A stretch of 64,000 nucleotides of DNA from Phormidium ambiguum IAM M-71. Lineage in GTDB: Bacteria > Cyanobacteriota > Cyanobacteriia > Cyanobacteriales > Aerosakkonemataceae. Below the pieces are notes generated by a model. That model was not told where the DNA came from. It ran no database searches and was given only the letters and a program-made list of their open reading frames with translations. Below, one piece after another: positions 43,244-54,192 of this stretch; the first letter of the stretch is position 1; every line of letters begins with the position of its first letter. The translations under genes and the position numbers were made by a program. The stretch covers positions 143,167 to 207,166 of the forward strand of contig NZ_MRCE01000001.1 of the NCBI RefSeq assembly GCF_001904725.1, read 5' to 3'.

Positions 43244-43425
43244 GGCAGAAGGCAGAAGGCAGAAGGCAGAAGGCAGAAGGAAGGAAAGGCAGAAGGCAGA
43301 AGGCAGAAGGCAGAAGGAAGGAAAGGCAGAAGGTAAAAAGTAAAAATTCCCCTTGTCTCCCCTGCCCCCCTGCCCCTCTGCTCCCCTGCCCCCCTGCACC
43401 CCTGCCCCACAGCCCCTTGCCTCCT
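43244..43425. repeat. Heptamer GGCAGAA tandem repeat and C-rich repeat upstream of recF
   Basis: Five tandem GGCAGAA copies (43244-43278), a GGAAGGAAA spacer, four more copies (43288-43315), the same spacer, and one further copy (43325-43331). About 10 bp later follows an 80-bp C-rich stretch made of CCCCTGCC/CCCCTGCTCC units. Both are STRR-type repeats. They fill the whole space between the P-ATPase stop and recF, where the recF promoter would be expected. Confidence 0.85.
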
Positions 43426-46400
43426 AGCGTCTGGATTTTCCAAACCAACGGATGAACAGTTTTTCGCCTTCAATCCAGACGAACATTAACATACTGAAAC
43501 CGAGGCAAATCATTAGTTCTCCAAAGTCGAGAACATGAGTACCAAAGAAAGCTCTTAAAGGTGGAACGTAGATTAACATCAACTGCAAAATAGTGGTTAA
43601 AATCACTGCGCCCCAAACGTAGGGGTTAGTCATGGGATTTAATTCTATTGTGAGTTGAGTGTTGGAACGAATGGCGATCGCATGACCCATTTGTGCTAAA
43701 CAAAGAGTAGTAAATACCATTGTTTTCCAACGATCGGGATTACCACTTCCTTGAGTATGAGTGTAAGCCCATTCCATGAGAATAATTGTGAGAATGGCAA
43801 AAATTACTCCTATTCTCACCATGTACCAACCTAACCCTCTGGCAAAGATACTTTCGCGGGGGTTAAAAGGCGGACGTTTCATCACATTTGGTTCTGCTGG
43901 TTCTACTGCCAAAGCTAAGGCGGGAACACCATCTGTGACTAAGTTCATCCATAAAATTTGTAGTGGTGTTAAGGGTACTCCGCCTGTTGGTAACAGAATT
44001 GGTGCAGCTGCAATTGTCAAAACTTCACCAATATTTGAACCGAGAATGTATTTAATAAAACGACGAATGTTAGTGTAAACAACTCGCCCTTCTTCTGTAG
44101 CGGCAACGATGGTGGCGAAGTTATCATCTAACAACACCATATCACTAGCTTCTTTACTTACATCAGTACCAGTAATACCCATTGCAATACCGATGTCAGC
44201 TTGTTTTAAAGCAGGTGCATCGTTGACACCATCGCCTGTCATGGCGACAAATTTACCGCGATTTTGTAGTGCTTGAACTATTCGCAGTTTGTGTTCTGGT
44301 GCAACACGCGCATAGATGGAAACGCGATCGACTTCTCGTTCTAATTCCTCTTGGCTAATTCTTTGTAATTCTTGACCTGTGAGAACGCGATCGCCTTCTT
44401 GGGCTATGCCTAAATCATAAGCGATCGCTTTAGCAGTTAATTGATGATCGCCAGTAATCATTACCGGACGAATTCCTGCATTTTTACATCTTGCCACCGC
44501 CTCGCGCACTTCTGGTCTAGGTGCGTCGAGCATTCCGACTAAACCTAACCAAACTAAGTTTTGTTCGACTTCATTTTCATTCAAATCTCCTGAAGGTTTG
44601 TTGTCCATTGGTTTGTAAGCAAACCCTAAAACCCGCAAACCATTCGCTGCCATTTGGTTGTTTTGTTCCAGAATTTCTGCGCGTTGATTTTCTGTTAATT
44701 GAGCATTTTGCCAACCTTCTAAATAGTAAGTGCAATGCTGCAAAATTAACTCTGGAGAACCTTTAGAAAACAGAATAAAGTTACCCGCGTTTTCCAGTAA
44801 AGATTCTGATTCATTTTTGACAATTACACTCATGCGCTTCCGTTCGGAAGAGAAAGGAATTTCTTCTACTCTAGGCATTTGCCGATCGATATTTTCTTTT
44901 TGCAGATTTCCTTTACCTGCTAAAGTTAACAAAGCGCCTTCTGTAGGATCTCCTAAAATTTTCCAGTTTCCACTATTACTTCCCGGTGCGTTATTTGGTT
45001 CACATTGTAATTCAGCATCGTTACATTCTACGCAAGCAAGTAACAAAGTTTGTAATTCGGGATAATGTGTGGCACTTACTGATTTATTGTCTAAGATAAA
45101 CTCACCTTCTGGTGTGTAACCTTCGCCAGTAACGTGGATTTTTTGCTTAACTGTTGCTACCTGTTGCACGACCATTTTATTTTGGGTCAAGGTGCCAGTT
45201 TTATCGGAACAAATCGTAGTTACCGAACCCAATGTTTCTACAGCTGGCAATTTCCGAATTAAGGCATGGCGCTTTACCATGCGCTGTGTTCCTAACGCCA
45301 ATGTTACGGTAATTACCGCAGGTAAACCTTCTGGTACTACGGCAACTGCCATACTTAGAGAAACTTCGACTAAGGCAATAAAAGTGGCGAAATTCCAACC
45401 TGTGCGAAGTAATCCAACTATGATAACTATAACTACTAGTGCTAAAGAACCTGTGACTAGGACATTACCTAATTGAGACATTCTTTGTTGCAAAGGTGTG
45501 GGTTCGCTTTCCACTGATTGCAACATTTCGGCGATGCGTCCTAATTCGGTTTTCATCCCAGTATTAGTAACTAGGACTTTGGCGCGACCTTGGACAACTT
45601 CTGTACCTTGAAATACTAGGTTAATGCGATCGCCTAAAGGCGTATCTTCGTCTAAATGTAAGTCTGCTTCCTTTTCGACAGCGTGTGCTTCTCCGGTTAA
45701 TGCTGCTTCCCGAATTTGCAAATTTGATTCTTCAATTAATCGACCATCTGCTGCTACTTGTACTCCTGCTTCTAACAGCATGATATCGCCGGGAACTAAA
45801 TCTTTGGCGCTCACTTCTAAAGTTCTGCCATCCCGAATGATTCGCACTTTTGGCGAAGACATTTTTTTCAAGGCGGCGAGTGCTTTTTCAGCACGACTTT
45901 CTTGCAAATAACCTAATACACCGTTGAGAATTACAATTAATAGAATGGCGATCGTATCTTTAAATGGTACTTCCCCTGCTTCTAAGTCTCCTTGTTGCAA
46001 TTTGACAATATCCAAGAAACCCGAAACGAAAGCTACCCCAATCAGCATTAATAACATAATGTTTTTAAACTGATCGAGCAGGATATCCCAAGAATTACGT
46101 CCACCACCTTCTTCTAATTCATTTGGGCCGTATTTTTCGAGTCGTTTTTTAACTTGTTCGTTAGCTAAACCAGTTTGGCGATCGCTATCTAAAATTCGCA
46201 AACTTTTATCAACATCTAAAGTATGCCAAGCTTCACCTGCTTCTTTAGCCGCACTAGCTGTTCTCGCCTTTTTAGCAGCTGCTAATAACTCTCGCTTTTG
46301 TTTCTTTTTTTGGAAAAAACCTGCTAACCAGAAAGCTGCTCCCAAAATTAGACAAATTATAGGTAGAAAATTTATGAATTGAGCTATGCCTTGGTTAAGG

Positions 46401-46537
46401 ATAATACCACTATCTGATGAACCTAAAATGCACTGTTGGCTCGCTTTATTGCAATTTATACTTCCAGAAATAAAGGAAGCGATCAATCCTATCAAACCAA
46501 ACAGTAACGCTGTTAACAATAAACCCGATTTTTTCAC
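43424..46537 (-). CDS. Cation-transporting P-type ATPase (Ca2+/PacL-like)
   Basis: A 1,037-residue P2-type ATPase, probably pumping Ca2+ or a related cation out of the cytoplasm. Features: an extra N-terminal ~105 residues with two membrane segments, a cation ATPase N-domain ([19 protein letters not shown]), [11 protein letters not shown], the membrane [15 protein letters not shown], phosphorylation site [13 protein letters not shown], nucleotide-binding [12 protein letters not shown], and [21 protein letters not shown]. Six C-terminal membrane helices follow. The start is a GTG with GAGAGG upstream. The two-helix N-terminal extension is unusual relative to standard PacL proteins. Confidence 0.92.
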   Translation of the reverse strand: MKKSGLLLTALLFGLIGLIASFISGSINCNKASQQCILGSSDSGIILNQGIAQFINFLPIICLILGAAFWLAGFFQKKKQKRELLAAAKKARTASAAKEAGEAWHTLDVDKSLRILDSDRQTGLANEQVKKRLEKYGPNELEEGGGRNSWDILLDQFKNIMLLMLIGVAFVSGFLDIVKLQQGDLEAGEVPFKDTIAILLIVILNGVLGYLQESRAEKALAALKKMSSPKVRIIRDGRTLEVSAKDLVPGDIMLLEAGVQVAADGRLIEESNLQIREAALTGEAHAVEKEADLHLDEDTPLGDRINLVFQGTEVVQGRAKVLVTNTGMKTELGRIAEMLQSVESEPTPLQQRMSQLGNVLVTGSLALVVIVIIVGLLRTGWNFATFIALVEVSLSMAVAVVPEGLPAVITVTLALGTQRMVKRHALIRKLPAVETLGSVTTICSDKTGTLTQNKMVVQQVATVKQKIHVTGEGYTPEGEFILDNKSVSATHYPELQTLLLACVECNDAELQCEPNNAPGSNSGNWKILGDPTEGALLTLAGKGNLQKENIDRQMPRVEEIPFSSERKRMSVIVKNESESLLENAGNFILFSKGSPELILQHCTYYLEGWQNAQLTENQRAEILEQNNQMAANGLRVLGFAYKPMDNKPSGDLNENEVEQNLVWLGLVGMLDAPRPEVREAVARCKNAGIRPVMITGDHQLTAKAIAYDLGIAQEGDRVLTGQELQRISQEELEREVDRVSIYARVAPEHKLRIVQALQNRGKFVAMTGDGVNDAPALKQADIGIAMGITGTDVSKEASDMVLLDDNFATIVAATEEGRVVYTNIRRFIKYILGSNIGEVLTIAAAPILLPTGGVPLTPLQILWMNLVTDGVPALALAVEPAEPNVMKRPPFNPRESIFARGLGWYMVRIGVIFAILTIILMEWAYTHTQGSGNPDRWKTMVFTTLCLAQMGHAIAIRSNTQLTIELNPMTNPYVWGAVILTTILQLMLIYVPPLRAFFGTHVLDFGELMICLGFSMLMFVWIEGEKLFIRWFGKSRR

Positions 46538-46861
46538 TATTTACCTCTCTATTTTGTTTGATATCTCAACGGGTTAAGAAATTCCCCATATTAAAGCATT
46601 ACTACGTTAACGTAGTTACTTCAGGAGCGGATGAATTTTTCATTTTTACAGCAAACTTTGTCAGTTAAATAATCATAACTAACTTCTTGAGGCGGTGCGA
46701 GTATTAGGATTTTCCAGTTTGGCATATTGACTCTTTTAAAGATGTGCCAGGAGCTAGCCAGAAGAACAAAGACTACAAACATTAATCATAGGCTTTATTT
46801 GGCCGCTAGGGAGGTAGGAAGGTAGGAAAGTAGCAGAAAAAGTGCGATCGTCCCATCGGCT
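46538..46861. other. Intergenic region between lipid kinase and P-ATPase
   Basis: No gene found. It holds the palindrome described separately and a short GGTAGGAA tandem near 46815 (GGAGGTAGGAAGGTAGGAAAG). The promoter for the P-ATPase must lie here. Confidence 0.4.
46601..46616. promoter_or_regulatory. Perfect 16-bp palindrome upstream of the P-type ATPase
   Basis: ACTACGTTAACGTAGT equals its own complement and lies 64 bp before the GTG start of the P-ATPase. The position and symmetry suit a dimeric repressor operator, such as a metal-responsive regulator, but no regulator gene is next to it. Confidence 0.4.
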
Positions 46862-47734
46862 TTATGCTTTCGGTACAATTACAGGCAAAGCTTGGGGGAC
46901 AAGTTGGAATTTAGCAGGTGTATGAGTAATAATTTCGCCATCTGTGTTAATTGGGTAAGGTTTGCGGGTATAGATTTCAATTTCCTGACCTTCCAGGGTA
47001 CGCACACCAGGCCAATTTCCCTGTTTTCCGCGCATAATTGCGGGAATTAGGGGAAAAATCTGCCACCAATTGCGGATTTCTAAGCTATAAAGATCCAATT
47101 TGCTGTCTTCAATAGTGGCATCATCATCAACAACCATCCCACCACCGTAATAACGACCATTACCTATGGCAATTTGTATTGTTCGCACTTGGATCGATCG
47201 ATCCAAGTAGCAAATTTCCGCCTTAAAGGGTCGAGTTCGGTAAATTACCTGCAAAGCAGCGATCGCATAAGCTAGCACTCCCCAGCGCCGCTTCAATTCC
47301 CCACTTAACTGCTGCGTAATTTCCACGCTTAATCCTAAACTAGCAACATTGAAAAAATACTTACCATTCACCTTGCCAAGATCGATATATTTCACCTCAC
47401 TATCAGCAATAATCTGACAAGCTTTTGGGATAGATGTAGGAATTGCCAAAGTGCGAGCCAAGTCATTAGCAGTTCCCAAAGGCAAAATACCCAAAGGTAG
47501 CTGAGTATCAATTAAACCTTCTATAGCAGCATTGAGAGTACCATCTCCACCACCAACGATTACCAAGTCTACTTGATGGCGATATTGACGAATCAAGTCT
47601 GATATTTGTCGTGGTTGCTCAGTACTTTCTTCTAAAAGATGAAAGTTTGGTTGCAATTGTCTAACTATCTCAGAGAAGTTTTCTTTACCACGCCGAGAGA
47701 AACGATTGACTAATAACAAGGCTCGACGACTCAT
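46862..47734 (-). CDS. Diacylglycerol/lipid kinase (YegS/DagK-like)
   Basis: A 290-residue member of the diacylglycerol-kinase catalytic family. Motifs are LLVNRFSRRGKENFSEIV, VDLVIVGGGDGTLNAAIEGL (nucleotide-binding GGDGT), LGILPLGTANDLARTLAIP, and later GNGRYYGGGMVVDDDATIEDSKLD. It would phosphorylate a lipid hydroxyl, perhaps diacylglycerol, at the inner membrane. The length is normal. It is a single gene. Confidence 0.92.
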   Translation of the reverse strand: MSRRALLLVNRFSRRGKENFSEIVRQLQPNFHLLEESTEQPRQISDLIRQYRHQVDLVIVGGGDGTLNAAIEGLIDTQLPLGILPLGTANDLARTLAIPTSIPKACQIIADSEVKYIDLGKVNGKYFFNVASLGLSVEITQQLSGELKRRWGVLAYAIAALQVIYRTRPFKAEICYLDRSIQVRTIQIAIGNGRYYGGGMVVDDDATIEDSKLDLYSLEIRNWWQIFPLIPAIMRGKQGNWPGVRTLEGQEIEIYTRKPYPINTDGEIITHTPAKFQLVPQALPVIVPKA

Positions 47735-47976
47735 CAGATTTGGTCAAGTTAATTACACACTTTCTCAATCCAGCATATTATTTTTTTACAAACTTTTATA
47801 ATGAAAAATCCAGGGGTAATCATTAAAAAAAACAATGAATTATCACAACTTCTTCAGCAGAAATACGGGATTTGCTAAAATTTCCTAATCTTAGGGAAAA
47901 TACTGGTCATTTTTCCCAAAAAATAGGGGATAACTACATTTAATTACTTTTTATTTTTCCAGTTGCGGTGTTATCT

Positions 47977-48708
47977 ATGACCTATTCTTTGCGAGTCACC
48001 GATCTTCCTATTAGTGAACGTCCAAGAGAACGTTTATTAGCTAATGGCGCAAAACATTTGACTACAGCTGAATTGATTGCAATTTTATTAGCTACAGGAC
48101 AAGGTGCAGGTAAACTTTCTGCGATCGGTCTAGGTCAATATATTCTGCAACAATTAAATCAACATGGACGAGATCCCTTAGTAGTATTACGAGATGTCAC
48201 CGCCGCCGAATTAATGGCAATTCCGGGAATCGGCCCTGCTAAAGCAACTACAATTTTAGCAGCGATCGAACTCGGAAAAAGAGCTTTTGCCACCCGCCCA
48301 TTAGAACGTACCTTAATCGATAGTCCCGCCGCCGCTGCTGCTACCCTCAGCCATGAATTAATGTGGCAACCGCAAGAAAGATTCGCGGTTATATTACTTG
48401 ATGTTAAACATCGCTTGTTAGGAACACAAGTAATAACGATCGGCACAGCCACAGAAACATTAGCCCATCCCGGTGAAATTTTCCGCGATATCCTTCGCCA
48501 AGGCGCAACTAGAGTTATTGTGGCACATAATCATCCTTCAGGAAGCATGGAACCAAGCCAAGATGATATTAATTTAACATCCCAATTACTACAAGGAGCG
48601 CAATTTTTAAACGTTCCCATATTAGACCATTTAATTTTAGGTAATGGCGAACATTTAAGTTTAAGAGAAACCACCAACTTATGGGAACTCTATCCTCAAG
48701 GAGACTGA
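47977..48708 (+). CDS. radC: RadC family (MPN/JAB) protein
   Basis: A 243-residue RadC/YicR protein. The N-terminal helix-hairpin-helix region reads [19 protein letters not shown] and [22 protein letters not shown]. The C-terminal JAB domain has [45 protein letters not shown], containing the HxH...D metal-binding motif. The historic DNA-repair role is disputed; the molecular function is unclear. The ATG at MTYSLRV is chosen; a GTG three codons earlier is possible. Confidence 0.93.
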   Translation: MTYSLRVTDLPISERPRERLLANGAKHLTTAELIAILLATGQGAGKLSAIGLGQYILQQLNQHGRDPLVVLRDVTAAELMAIPGIGPAKATTILAAIELGKRAFATRPLERTLIDSPAAAAATLSHELMWQPQERFAVILLDVKHRLLGTQVITIGTATETLAHPGEIFRDILRQGATRVIVAHNHPSGSMEPSQDDINLTSQLLQGAQFLNVPILDHLILGNGEHLSLRETTNLWELYPQGD

Positions 48709-48729
48709 ACCTAAATTAATAATTGAGTT

Positions 48730-48794
48730 GTAAGGTGCGTCAGATTATAAATTCGATCGACAGCATCAAAGTTTTAATAACTGACGCACCCTAC
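48730..48794. repeat. GTAAGGTGCGTCAG inverted-repeat element
   Basis: A 65-bp segment with ends GTAAGGTGCGTCAG and CTGACGCACCCTAC, inverted repeats matching at 13 of 14 positions. It has no open frame. The GGTGCGTCAG end is typical of a common cyanobacterial intergenic repeat. It sits between convergent radC and the hybrid kinase gene. Confidence 0.65.
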
Positions 48795-48843
48795 TATTGT
48801 GCTATTTTCCTAAATAAATTAGCCTTGCTCAGTCCTACTTTTA

Positions 48844-51800
48844 TTATTCCTGTTTAATCGGTAACTGCACAATAAACTCCGTTCCCTCCCCTGACGTAGA
48901 AACACATTGAAACTTACCGCCATGTTTTTCTACTACAATTTCCCGACTAATTGATAAGCCTAAACCAGTACCTTTACCGATCGGTTTAGTAGTAAAAAAA
49001 GGTTCAAATAACCGTTTTTGTACAGCTTCAGGCATCCCAATGCCATTATCTTTAATTCTAATAGAAACCCATCCTTCATCTAATAATTCTGTCCTCACTA
49101 TAATTACATTGGGATTTTTTTGAATTTCCGCAAATGTTCGTCCGACATTTTGTTGTTCCATTGCATCAATAGCATTGGATAAAATATTCATAAATACCTG
49201 ATTTAATTGGCCAATGTAACATTCTACTAAAGGCAATTTAGCATATTCTTTAATTAATTGAATTGCTGGACGGTCTGATTTAGCTTTCAAACGTTGATCT
49301 AAAATAATCAAACTATTCTCTATTCCAACATGAATATCTATTAACTTTTTATCCGTTTCATCAACTCGGGAAAAAGTTCGCAAAGTCTGGGTTACTTCTC
49401 TAATTCGCTCAGTTCCTAATTGCATAGCATTAAGAATTTTGGGTAAATCAGTCGTTAGATAATCTAATTCTATAGCTTCAATTTCTTCTTGAATAAGTGA
49501 ATTAGAATCAGGAAATTCTTGTTGGTAAAGCTCTATTAAATTAAGTAAATCTTGCGTGTATTGATTAGTATGGTATAAATTACCAGAAATGAAATTAACA
49601 TAATTGTTAATTTCATGAACAACTCCCGCAACTAATTGACCCAAACTAGATATCTTTTCTACTTGAAAAAGATGATTTTGTGTTGTTTTTAGTTTGTTAA
49701 GAGACTGCTCTAAAAGTTGGGTTTTTTCCTGTTCTCTCTGATAAACTAAAGCATTTTCAATTGAAACAGCAATTTGTGCAGACAATGCTTTAATAATCTC
49801 TACTCTTTGATCGTTAAAAACTCCCGAACTTAAGTAATTTTCTAAAACAATAATTCCAGTCAAATTACCTTGATAAATTACAGGCGTGCATAAAATAGAT
49901 TTTGGTTTTTTCTCTAAAATGTAAGTATCATTGGCAAAAACTGGCGATACAGTTGCATCTTCTAAAATTAAACTTTGTTGCGTAATTTCTACATAGTTAA
50001 TCACTGTAGTTGGTAAATAATTTTCTGAAAAATCGTAGCTAAGCTGCTGACTTACTTTAATATCTTCATCAGTGACTATTCCTTCAGCTTCTACTAACCA
50101 TTTCTGACCTTGTTTAAGCAGCAAAACTCCTCTTTGAGCACCTGCGTTTTCAATCACAATTTTAATTAACTTATCTAATAATCCACTAAAAATAATTTCC
50201 CCAGAAATAGCTTGAGAAGCTGCCATAACTGTAGCTAAATCTAGGACTGTGGTAACACTTCCTGTAGTAGAATTTGAAGTCCGAGTTGCAGCAATATCGG
50301 TTACTTCTTGTTTAATTGTCCGAAAAACTAAATGTGCATAATTTTTTTCTAAATCTTTAACTTTTGCGATCGCTCCCCAAGCAATATAAACATAGTAAGC
50401 TTCTGTCATGTAAGTTTTGGCAATTTTTTCTCTTCCAATACCAAGGTAAAACTCCGCCGCTAGTTCATTAGCAATAGCTTCTTCTTGCTTATATCTTTGT
50501 GCTTTTGCTCCTTGAATTGCTGCATCATACAATTCCATTGCGGCTAAAACTTCACCTAATACTCGCGCCTTTTCTGCTTCTACTAACAGATATTTATGTT
50601 GATAATTCATTGGCGCATGAGTAGCCCAATACTTCATTTGTTCTTGATTATTTTCTACTATTTCTAAGTACCTTTTTTGCTCTTCTATATCAACTGACTG
50701 ATAATTAGCTAGCAGAATTAATGAATGGTAAAAATTTAATACGGCTACCTGCATAAATCCAAATGCAGACCCAGCTTGTTCAAATGCTAAAGCTACATAT
50801 TCCAAAGCTTGCTCATACTTTTGAAACTGATAAGAAAGGATAGTTTTAGCGACATAAAATGCAAATAATACAGTCCCAGTCTTAGCAGCAATTAATCGAG
50901 GCAGCATTTCAGACTCATCAAAGCTTTCCCCTGTTAGTAAACAATTATCATCACTCAAATTTTGAAAATTTAATCCTAATTGTCGCCAAACAGCAGAGAA
51001 ATTAATCGGTATTTCTTGCTTAATTTTTATTGCTAAATCAAGATATATAGCTTGTTTTTGTACAGCCGTTTCCAAATCTTCTTCTGTAAAAAATGTGTAA
51101 GCACAAAAATTTGCTGCACAATATCCTCCCCATTCTATATCGCCTGTTTCTAGTCCACCTTGCACTCCTTCTTGGAGTGGTGCAACGCTATTTCTAGCGT
51201 GTTCTTTCCAGCTTCTAATATTAGAATTGAATAGGTTATAAACTTTAGCTTTTAGTTCTTTAGCGGCAAATTTTTCTAATATTTTTATGGCAATTAACCC
51301 AGCTTGATAACCAGCATCTAGCTTCCCTGTTCCTGACATTAATAAGCCATAAAAACCATAAGCAAATGCAGATAAAGCGGAATTCCCACGCTCAATACAT
51401 AAGTTAATCATAGTTAAGATTAACTGGGGGAAAATCTCCGGTTTTGCCTGAAAAGCGGGAGCACAAAGAAGTTTTAATATTCGCATTGCTGACAGTTGAT
51501 ATACATCTGTCATTTCTGGCATATTATCCAGTTGCTCAAGTTGGGGTAATTCCAAGTTAAAACTTTCTTCGCCTTGAATTACAAATAAAGGTACGCCCAA
51601 TTTATCTAAAACTTGTAAACCTATATCTATAGCTTTTATCATCTCTAATTGAGCAATACAAATTTGCATTTGTAACTCATATACTTTAACTTGATCTAAT
51701 AAAGTTTTCGCCTTTTCTTGGGCAATTTGAGCAAGTTTCGATGCTTGGCTAAAGTTAATATTTAAATATTCTCCTTCTGCTGCTTCAATATACAATTCCA

Positions 51801-54192
51801 ACATTAATTCATAGTCATTTTGCCAATCATTTCCAGCTAATAGTTCTAAGGCAACTGTGAAATATTTGACTGCTGCTTCATACGCTGTAGCAATCTTTGC
51901 TTTTTTTCCGGCAATAATATTTAATTTTGCTAATTCATAATTTTCTAATTTTTCAAATATTAATTCTTTCCCAATGTTCAGTTGATTAACAATATCAAAA
52001 ATGTGTTCTTCTAAAGCATATTTGGCAGTTTTTTGTAATAGCAATTGACCTATTTTTAGATGAGTTGCTTTTTTATCTTTTTCGGGAATTAAAGAATAAG
52101 CTGCTTGTTGTACTCTGTCATGTAAAAACTTATAGCTGACTTTATACTCATCTAAAGAAAAATTTCCTTGTTCATGCTCGTCGAAAAATAAGGGTATTTT
52201 ATAAGCATTGCTTAATGGCAAAATTAATCCAGTTTGCAGTGCATCCCATAAATTGTCAGCAGTAGTTAATAAGCTTTTTTCACTAACGATCGCTAACACT
52301 TCTAAATTAAAGCGATCGCCAATACAAGCAGCTAATTTTAATGCCTGCTGCGTCTCATTAGGTAATTTCAAAATATTTCTAGCGACTAATTCAACAACAT
52401 TAAAATCTGTAATTCCAATAGCTTGTATTTGCTCTAAATCCCACAACCAACGTCCTTCCGTAAAATCAAATTTTAATAGTTTTTCAGCATAAAGCGTTTG
52501 AAATAACTGACTTAAGAAAAAAGGATTACCCTGAGTTTTATTAAACAGTAATTCTGCTAACAAATCAGTTCTTATCCTATCACCCAAAGTTTCGGCTACT
52601 AGTTGTTTAACAGTATTCAATCCTAAAGGTTGCAAAATAATATGGTTAACAGTTGCTCCACTGTCAATAATTTCATCTAAAGTTAATATTAAGGGATGAG
52701 TTGGGTTAGTTTCATTATCTCTATAAGCACCAATCATCAATAAGTATTGGCTATCAGGATCGGTGATAAGTAACTGAATTAGCTTTAAAGAAGCAGAATC
52801 AGCCCATTGTAAATCATCTAAAAATAAAACTAAAGGATGACTTTGTTTAGTAAAGACATGAATAAATTTTTGGAAAACTCTGTTAAATCTATTTTGTGAT
52901 TCTGTTGGGTCTAACTGAGGGACTTCTGGCTGAGAACCAATAATTAATTCTATCTGGGGAATTACATCTATAATAATTTGGCCATTTTCTCCTAATGCAG
53001 TTAACAATTTTTCTTTCCAATTAGCAATTTGAGTCGAGCTTTCGGTTAACAATTGCCTAATTAATTCTGCAAAAGCTTGGATTAATGCTGCGTAGGGAAT
53101 ATTACGTTTAAATTGGTCAAATTTTCCGGCAATAAAATATCCCCTTTGTCCTACTATAGGTTTATGAATCTCATAAACTAAAGAAGATTTACCTACACCG
53201 GAGTAGCCTGAAACTAGCATCATTTCGCTAGTTCCATTACTAACTCTTGCAAAAGCTGCCATTAATTTTTCTACTTCTGTTTCTCGTCCATAAAGTTTTT
53301 GCGGAATGAGGAATTGCCCAGTTTTATCTCTTTGACCTGGAGAGAAATATACTATTCTTCCGGTTTTTTCTAATTGGACTAAACAATCTTCTAAATCTAC
53401 TCGAATTCCCGCAGCACTTTGATATCTATCTTCCGCATTTTTGGCTAACAATTTCATGATTATATCTGAAATTGCCAAGGGAATTTCTGGATTTAATTGA
53501 TGTGGGGAAATTGGTTGTTTAGCAATGTGGCAATGTACCAATTCCATTGGTTCTTCAGTATTAAATGGTAATTTACCTGTTAATATTTCATAAAAAGTAA
53601 CTCCCAAGGAATAAAAGTCAGTCCGATAGTCGATATATCGATTCATTCGACCTGTTTGTTCTGGTGAAATATAGGCAAGCGTTCCTTCTAATAAATTTAA
53701 GCTATTGTAAGTTGCATTTTCTCTAGTTAGACGAGTTGCAATACTAAAGTCAATGATTTTGATTTCATCTAATTGCGAAGAAACTAAAATATTGTGTGGT
53801 TTAATATCTTTGTGAATAATATTTTTCTGATGGAGCTTTTCTAAAGCAGCAACAACTTGAATTGCAATTTGGAGAAATTCTTTTAAGTTGACAGTATTAT
53901 GGGTAATATACCATTTCAAAGAAGGTTGGCCAAAGTCTTCCAGAATGAGTGCTAAACCATTTTGGTAGCTTTCTAATGCTAATGGTTTAATTACTCCTTC
54001 TAAATTTAATGGTTGCAAAATTTTATATTCATGTCGTAGGCGAGTAATATCTTCTAAGGTGGGATATTCAGCTTTCAGTGTTTTAATAATTACTGGATTA
54101 TTGGTGGCTAGATAATTAGCCCGATAAATAACTGTATTCCATCCTTCATGAATAGATTCAATGATTTCATACCCTGGAAGTGTAATACTCAT
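48844..54192 (-). CDS. Hybrid Ser/Thr kinase - AAA ATPase - GAF - histidine kinase (HstK type)
   Basis: A 1,782-residue multi-domain signalling protein typical of filamentous cyanobacteria. In order: a Ser/Thr kinase (about 1-270) with HKDIKPHNILV and a DFS in place of DFG (IIDFSIATRL); an AAA-type ATPase (about 295-560) with Walker A VSGYSGVGKSSLVYEI and LVLFLDDLQWADSASL; a long TPR-like helical region (about 650-1290); and a GAF domain (about 1350-1500). The histidine kinase (about 1540-1782) has H box GVVHEINNYVNFISG, N box NQVFMNILSNAIDAM and G2 GKGTGLGLSISREIV. The usual NP in the H box is NY here. No receiver domain or response regulator adjoins it. Signals and targets are unknown. Confidence 0.93.
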   Translation of the reverse strand: MSITLPGYEIIESIHEGWNTVIYRANYLATNNPVIIKTLKAEYPTLEDITRLRHEYKILQPLNLEGVIKPLALESYQNGLALILEDFGQPSLKWYITHNTVNLKEFLQIAIQVVAALEKLHQKNIIHKDIKPHNILVSSQLDEIKIIDFSIATRLTRENATYNSLNLLEGTLAYISPEQTGRMNRYIDYRTDFYSLGVTFYEILTGKLPFNTEEPMELVHCHIAKQPISPHQLNPEIPLAISDIIMKLLAKNAEDRYQSAAGIRVDLEDCLVQLEKTGRIVYFSPGQRDKTGQFLIPQKLYGRETEVEKLMAAFARVSNGTSEMMLVSGYSGVGKSSLVYEIHKPIVGQRGYFIAGKFDQFKRNIPYAALIQAFAELIRQLLTESSTQIANWKEKLLTALGENGQIIIDVIPQIELIIGSQPEVPQLDPTESQNRFNRVFQKFIHVFTKQSHPLVLFLDDLQWADSASLKLIQLLITDPDSQYLLMIGAYRDNETNPTHPLILTLDEIIDSGATVNHIILQPLGLNTVKQLVAETLGDRIRTDLLAELLFNKTQGNPFFLSQLFQTLYAEKLLKFDFTEGRWLWDLEQIQAIGITDFNVVELVARNILKLPNETQQALKLAACIGDRFNLEVLAIVSEKSLLTTADNLWDALQTGLILPLSNAYKIPLFFDEHEQGNFSLDEYKVSYKFLHDRVQQAAYSLIPEKDKKATHLKIGQLLLQKTAKYALEEHIFDIVNQLNIGKELIFEKLENYELAKLNIIAGKKAKIATAYEAAVKYFTVALELLAGNDWQNDYELMLELYIEAAEGEYLNINFSQASKLAQIAQEKAKTLLDQVKVYELQMQICIAQLEMIKAIDIGLQVLDKLGVPLFVIQGEESFNLELPQLEQLDNMPEMTDVYQLSAMRILKLLCAPAFQAKPEIFPQLILTMINLCIERGNSALSAFAYGFYGLLMSGTGKLDAGYQAGLIAIKILEKFAAKELKAKVYNLFNSNIRSWKEHARNSVAPLQEGVQGGLETGDIEWGGYCAANFCAYTFFTEEDLETAVQKQAIYLDLAIKIKQEIPINFSAVWRQLGLNFQNLSDDNCLLTGESFDESEMLPRLIAAKTGTVLFAFYVAKTILSYQFQKYEQALEYVALAFEQAGSAFGFMQVAVLNFYHSLILLANYQSVDIEEQKRYLEIVENNQEQMKYWATHAPMNYQHKYLLVEAEKARVLGEVLAAMELYDAAIQGAKAQRYKQEEAIANELAAEFYLGIGREKIAKTYMTEAYYVYIAWGAIAKVKDLEKNYAHLVFRTIKQEVTDIAATRTSNSTTGSVTTVLDLATVMAASQAISGEIIFSGLLDKLIKIVIENAGAQRGVLLLKQGQKWLVEAEGIVTDEDIKVSQQLSYDFSENYLPTTVINYVEITQQSLILEDATVSPVFANDTYILEKKPKSILCTPVIYQGNLTGIIVLENYLSSGVFNDQRVEIIKALSAQIAVSIENALVYQREQEKTQLLEQSLNKLKTTQNHLFQVEKISSLGQLVAGVVHEINNYVNFISGNLYHTNQYTQDLLNLIELYQQEFPDSNSLIQEEIEAIELDYLTTDLPKILNAMQLGTERIREVTQTLRTFSRVDETDKKLIDIHVGIENSLIILDQRLKAKSDRPAIQLIKEYAKLPLVECYIGQLNQVFMNILSNAIDAMEQQNVGRTFAEIQKNPNVIIVRTELLDEGWVSIRIKDNGIGMPEAVQKRLFEPFFTTKPIGKGTGLGLSISREIVVEKHGGKFQCVSTSGEGTEFIVQLPIKQE

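Noticed and set aside
43226..43399. 58-codon N-terminal extension of RecF (LPSAFCLL repeats)
   Set aside because: It is translation of heptamer repeat DNA; family sequence starts exactly at MYLKNL.
43153..43473. Several overlapping frames of 85-100 codons across the repeat upstream of recF
   Set aside because: Heptamer repeats stay open in many frames; no gene character.
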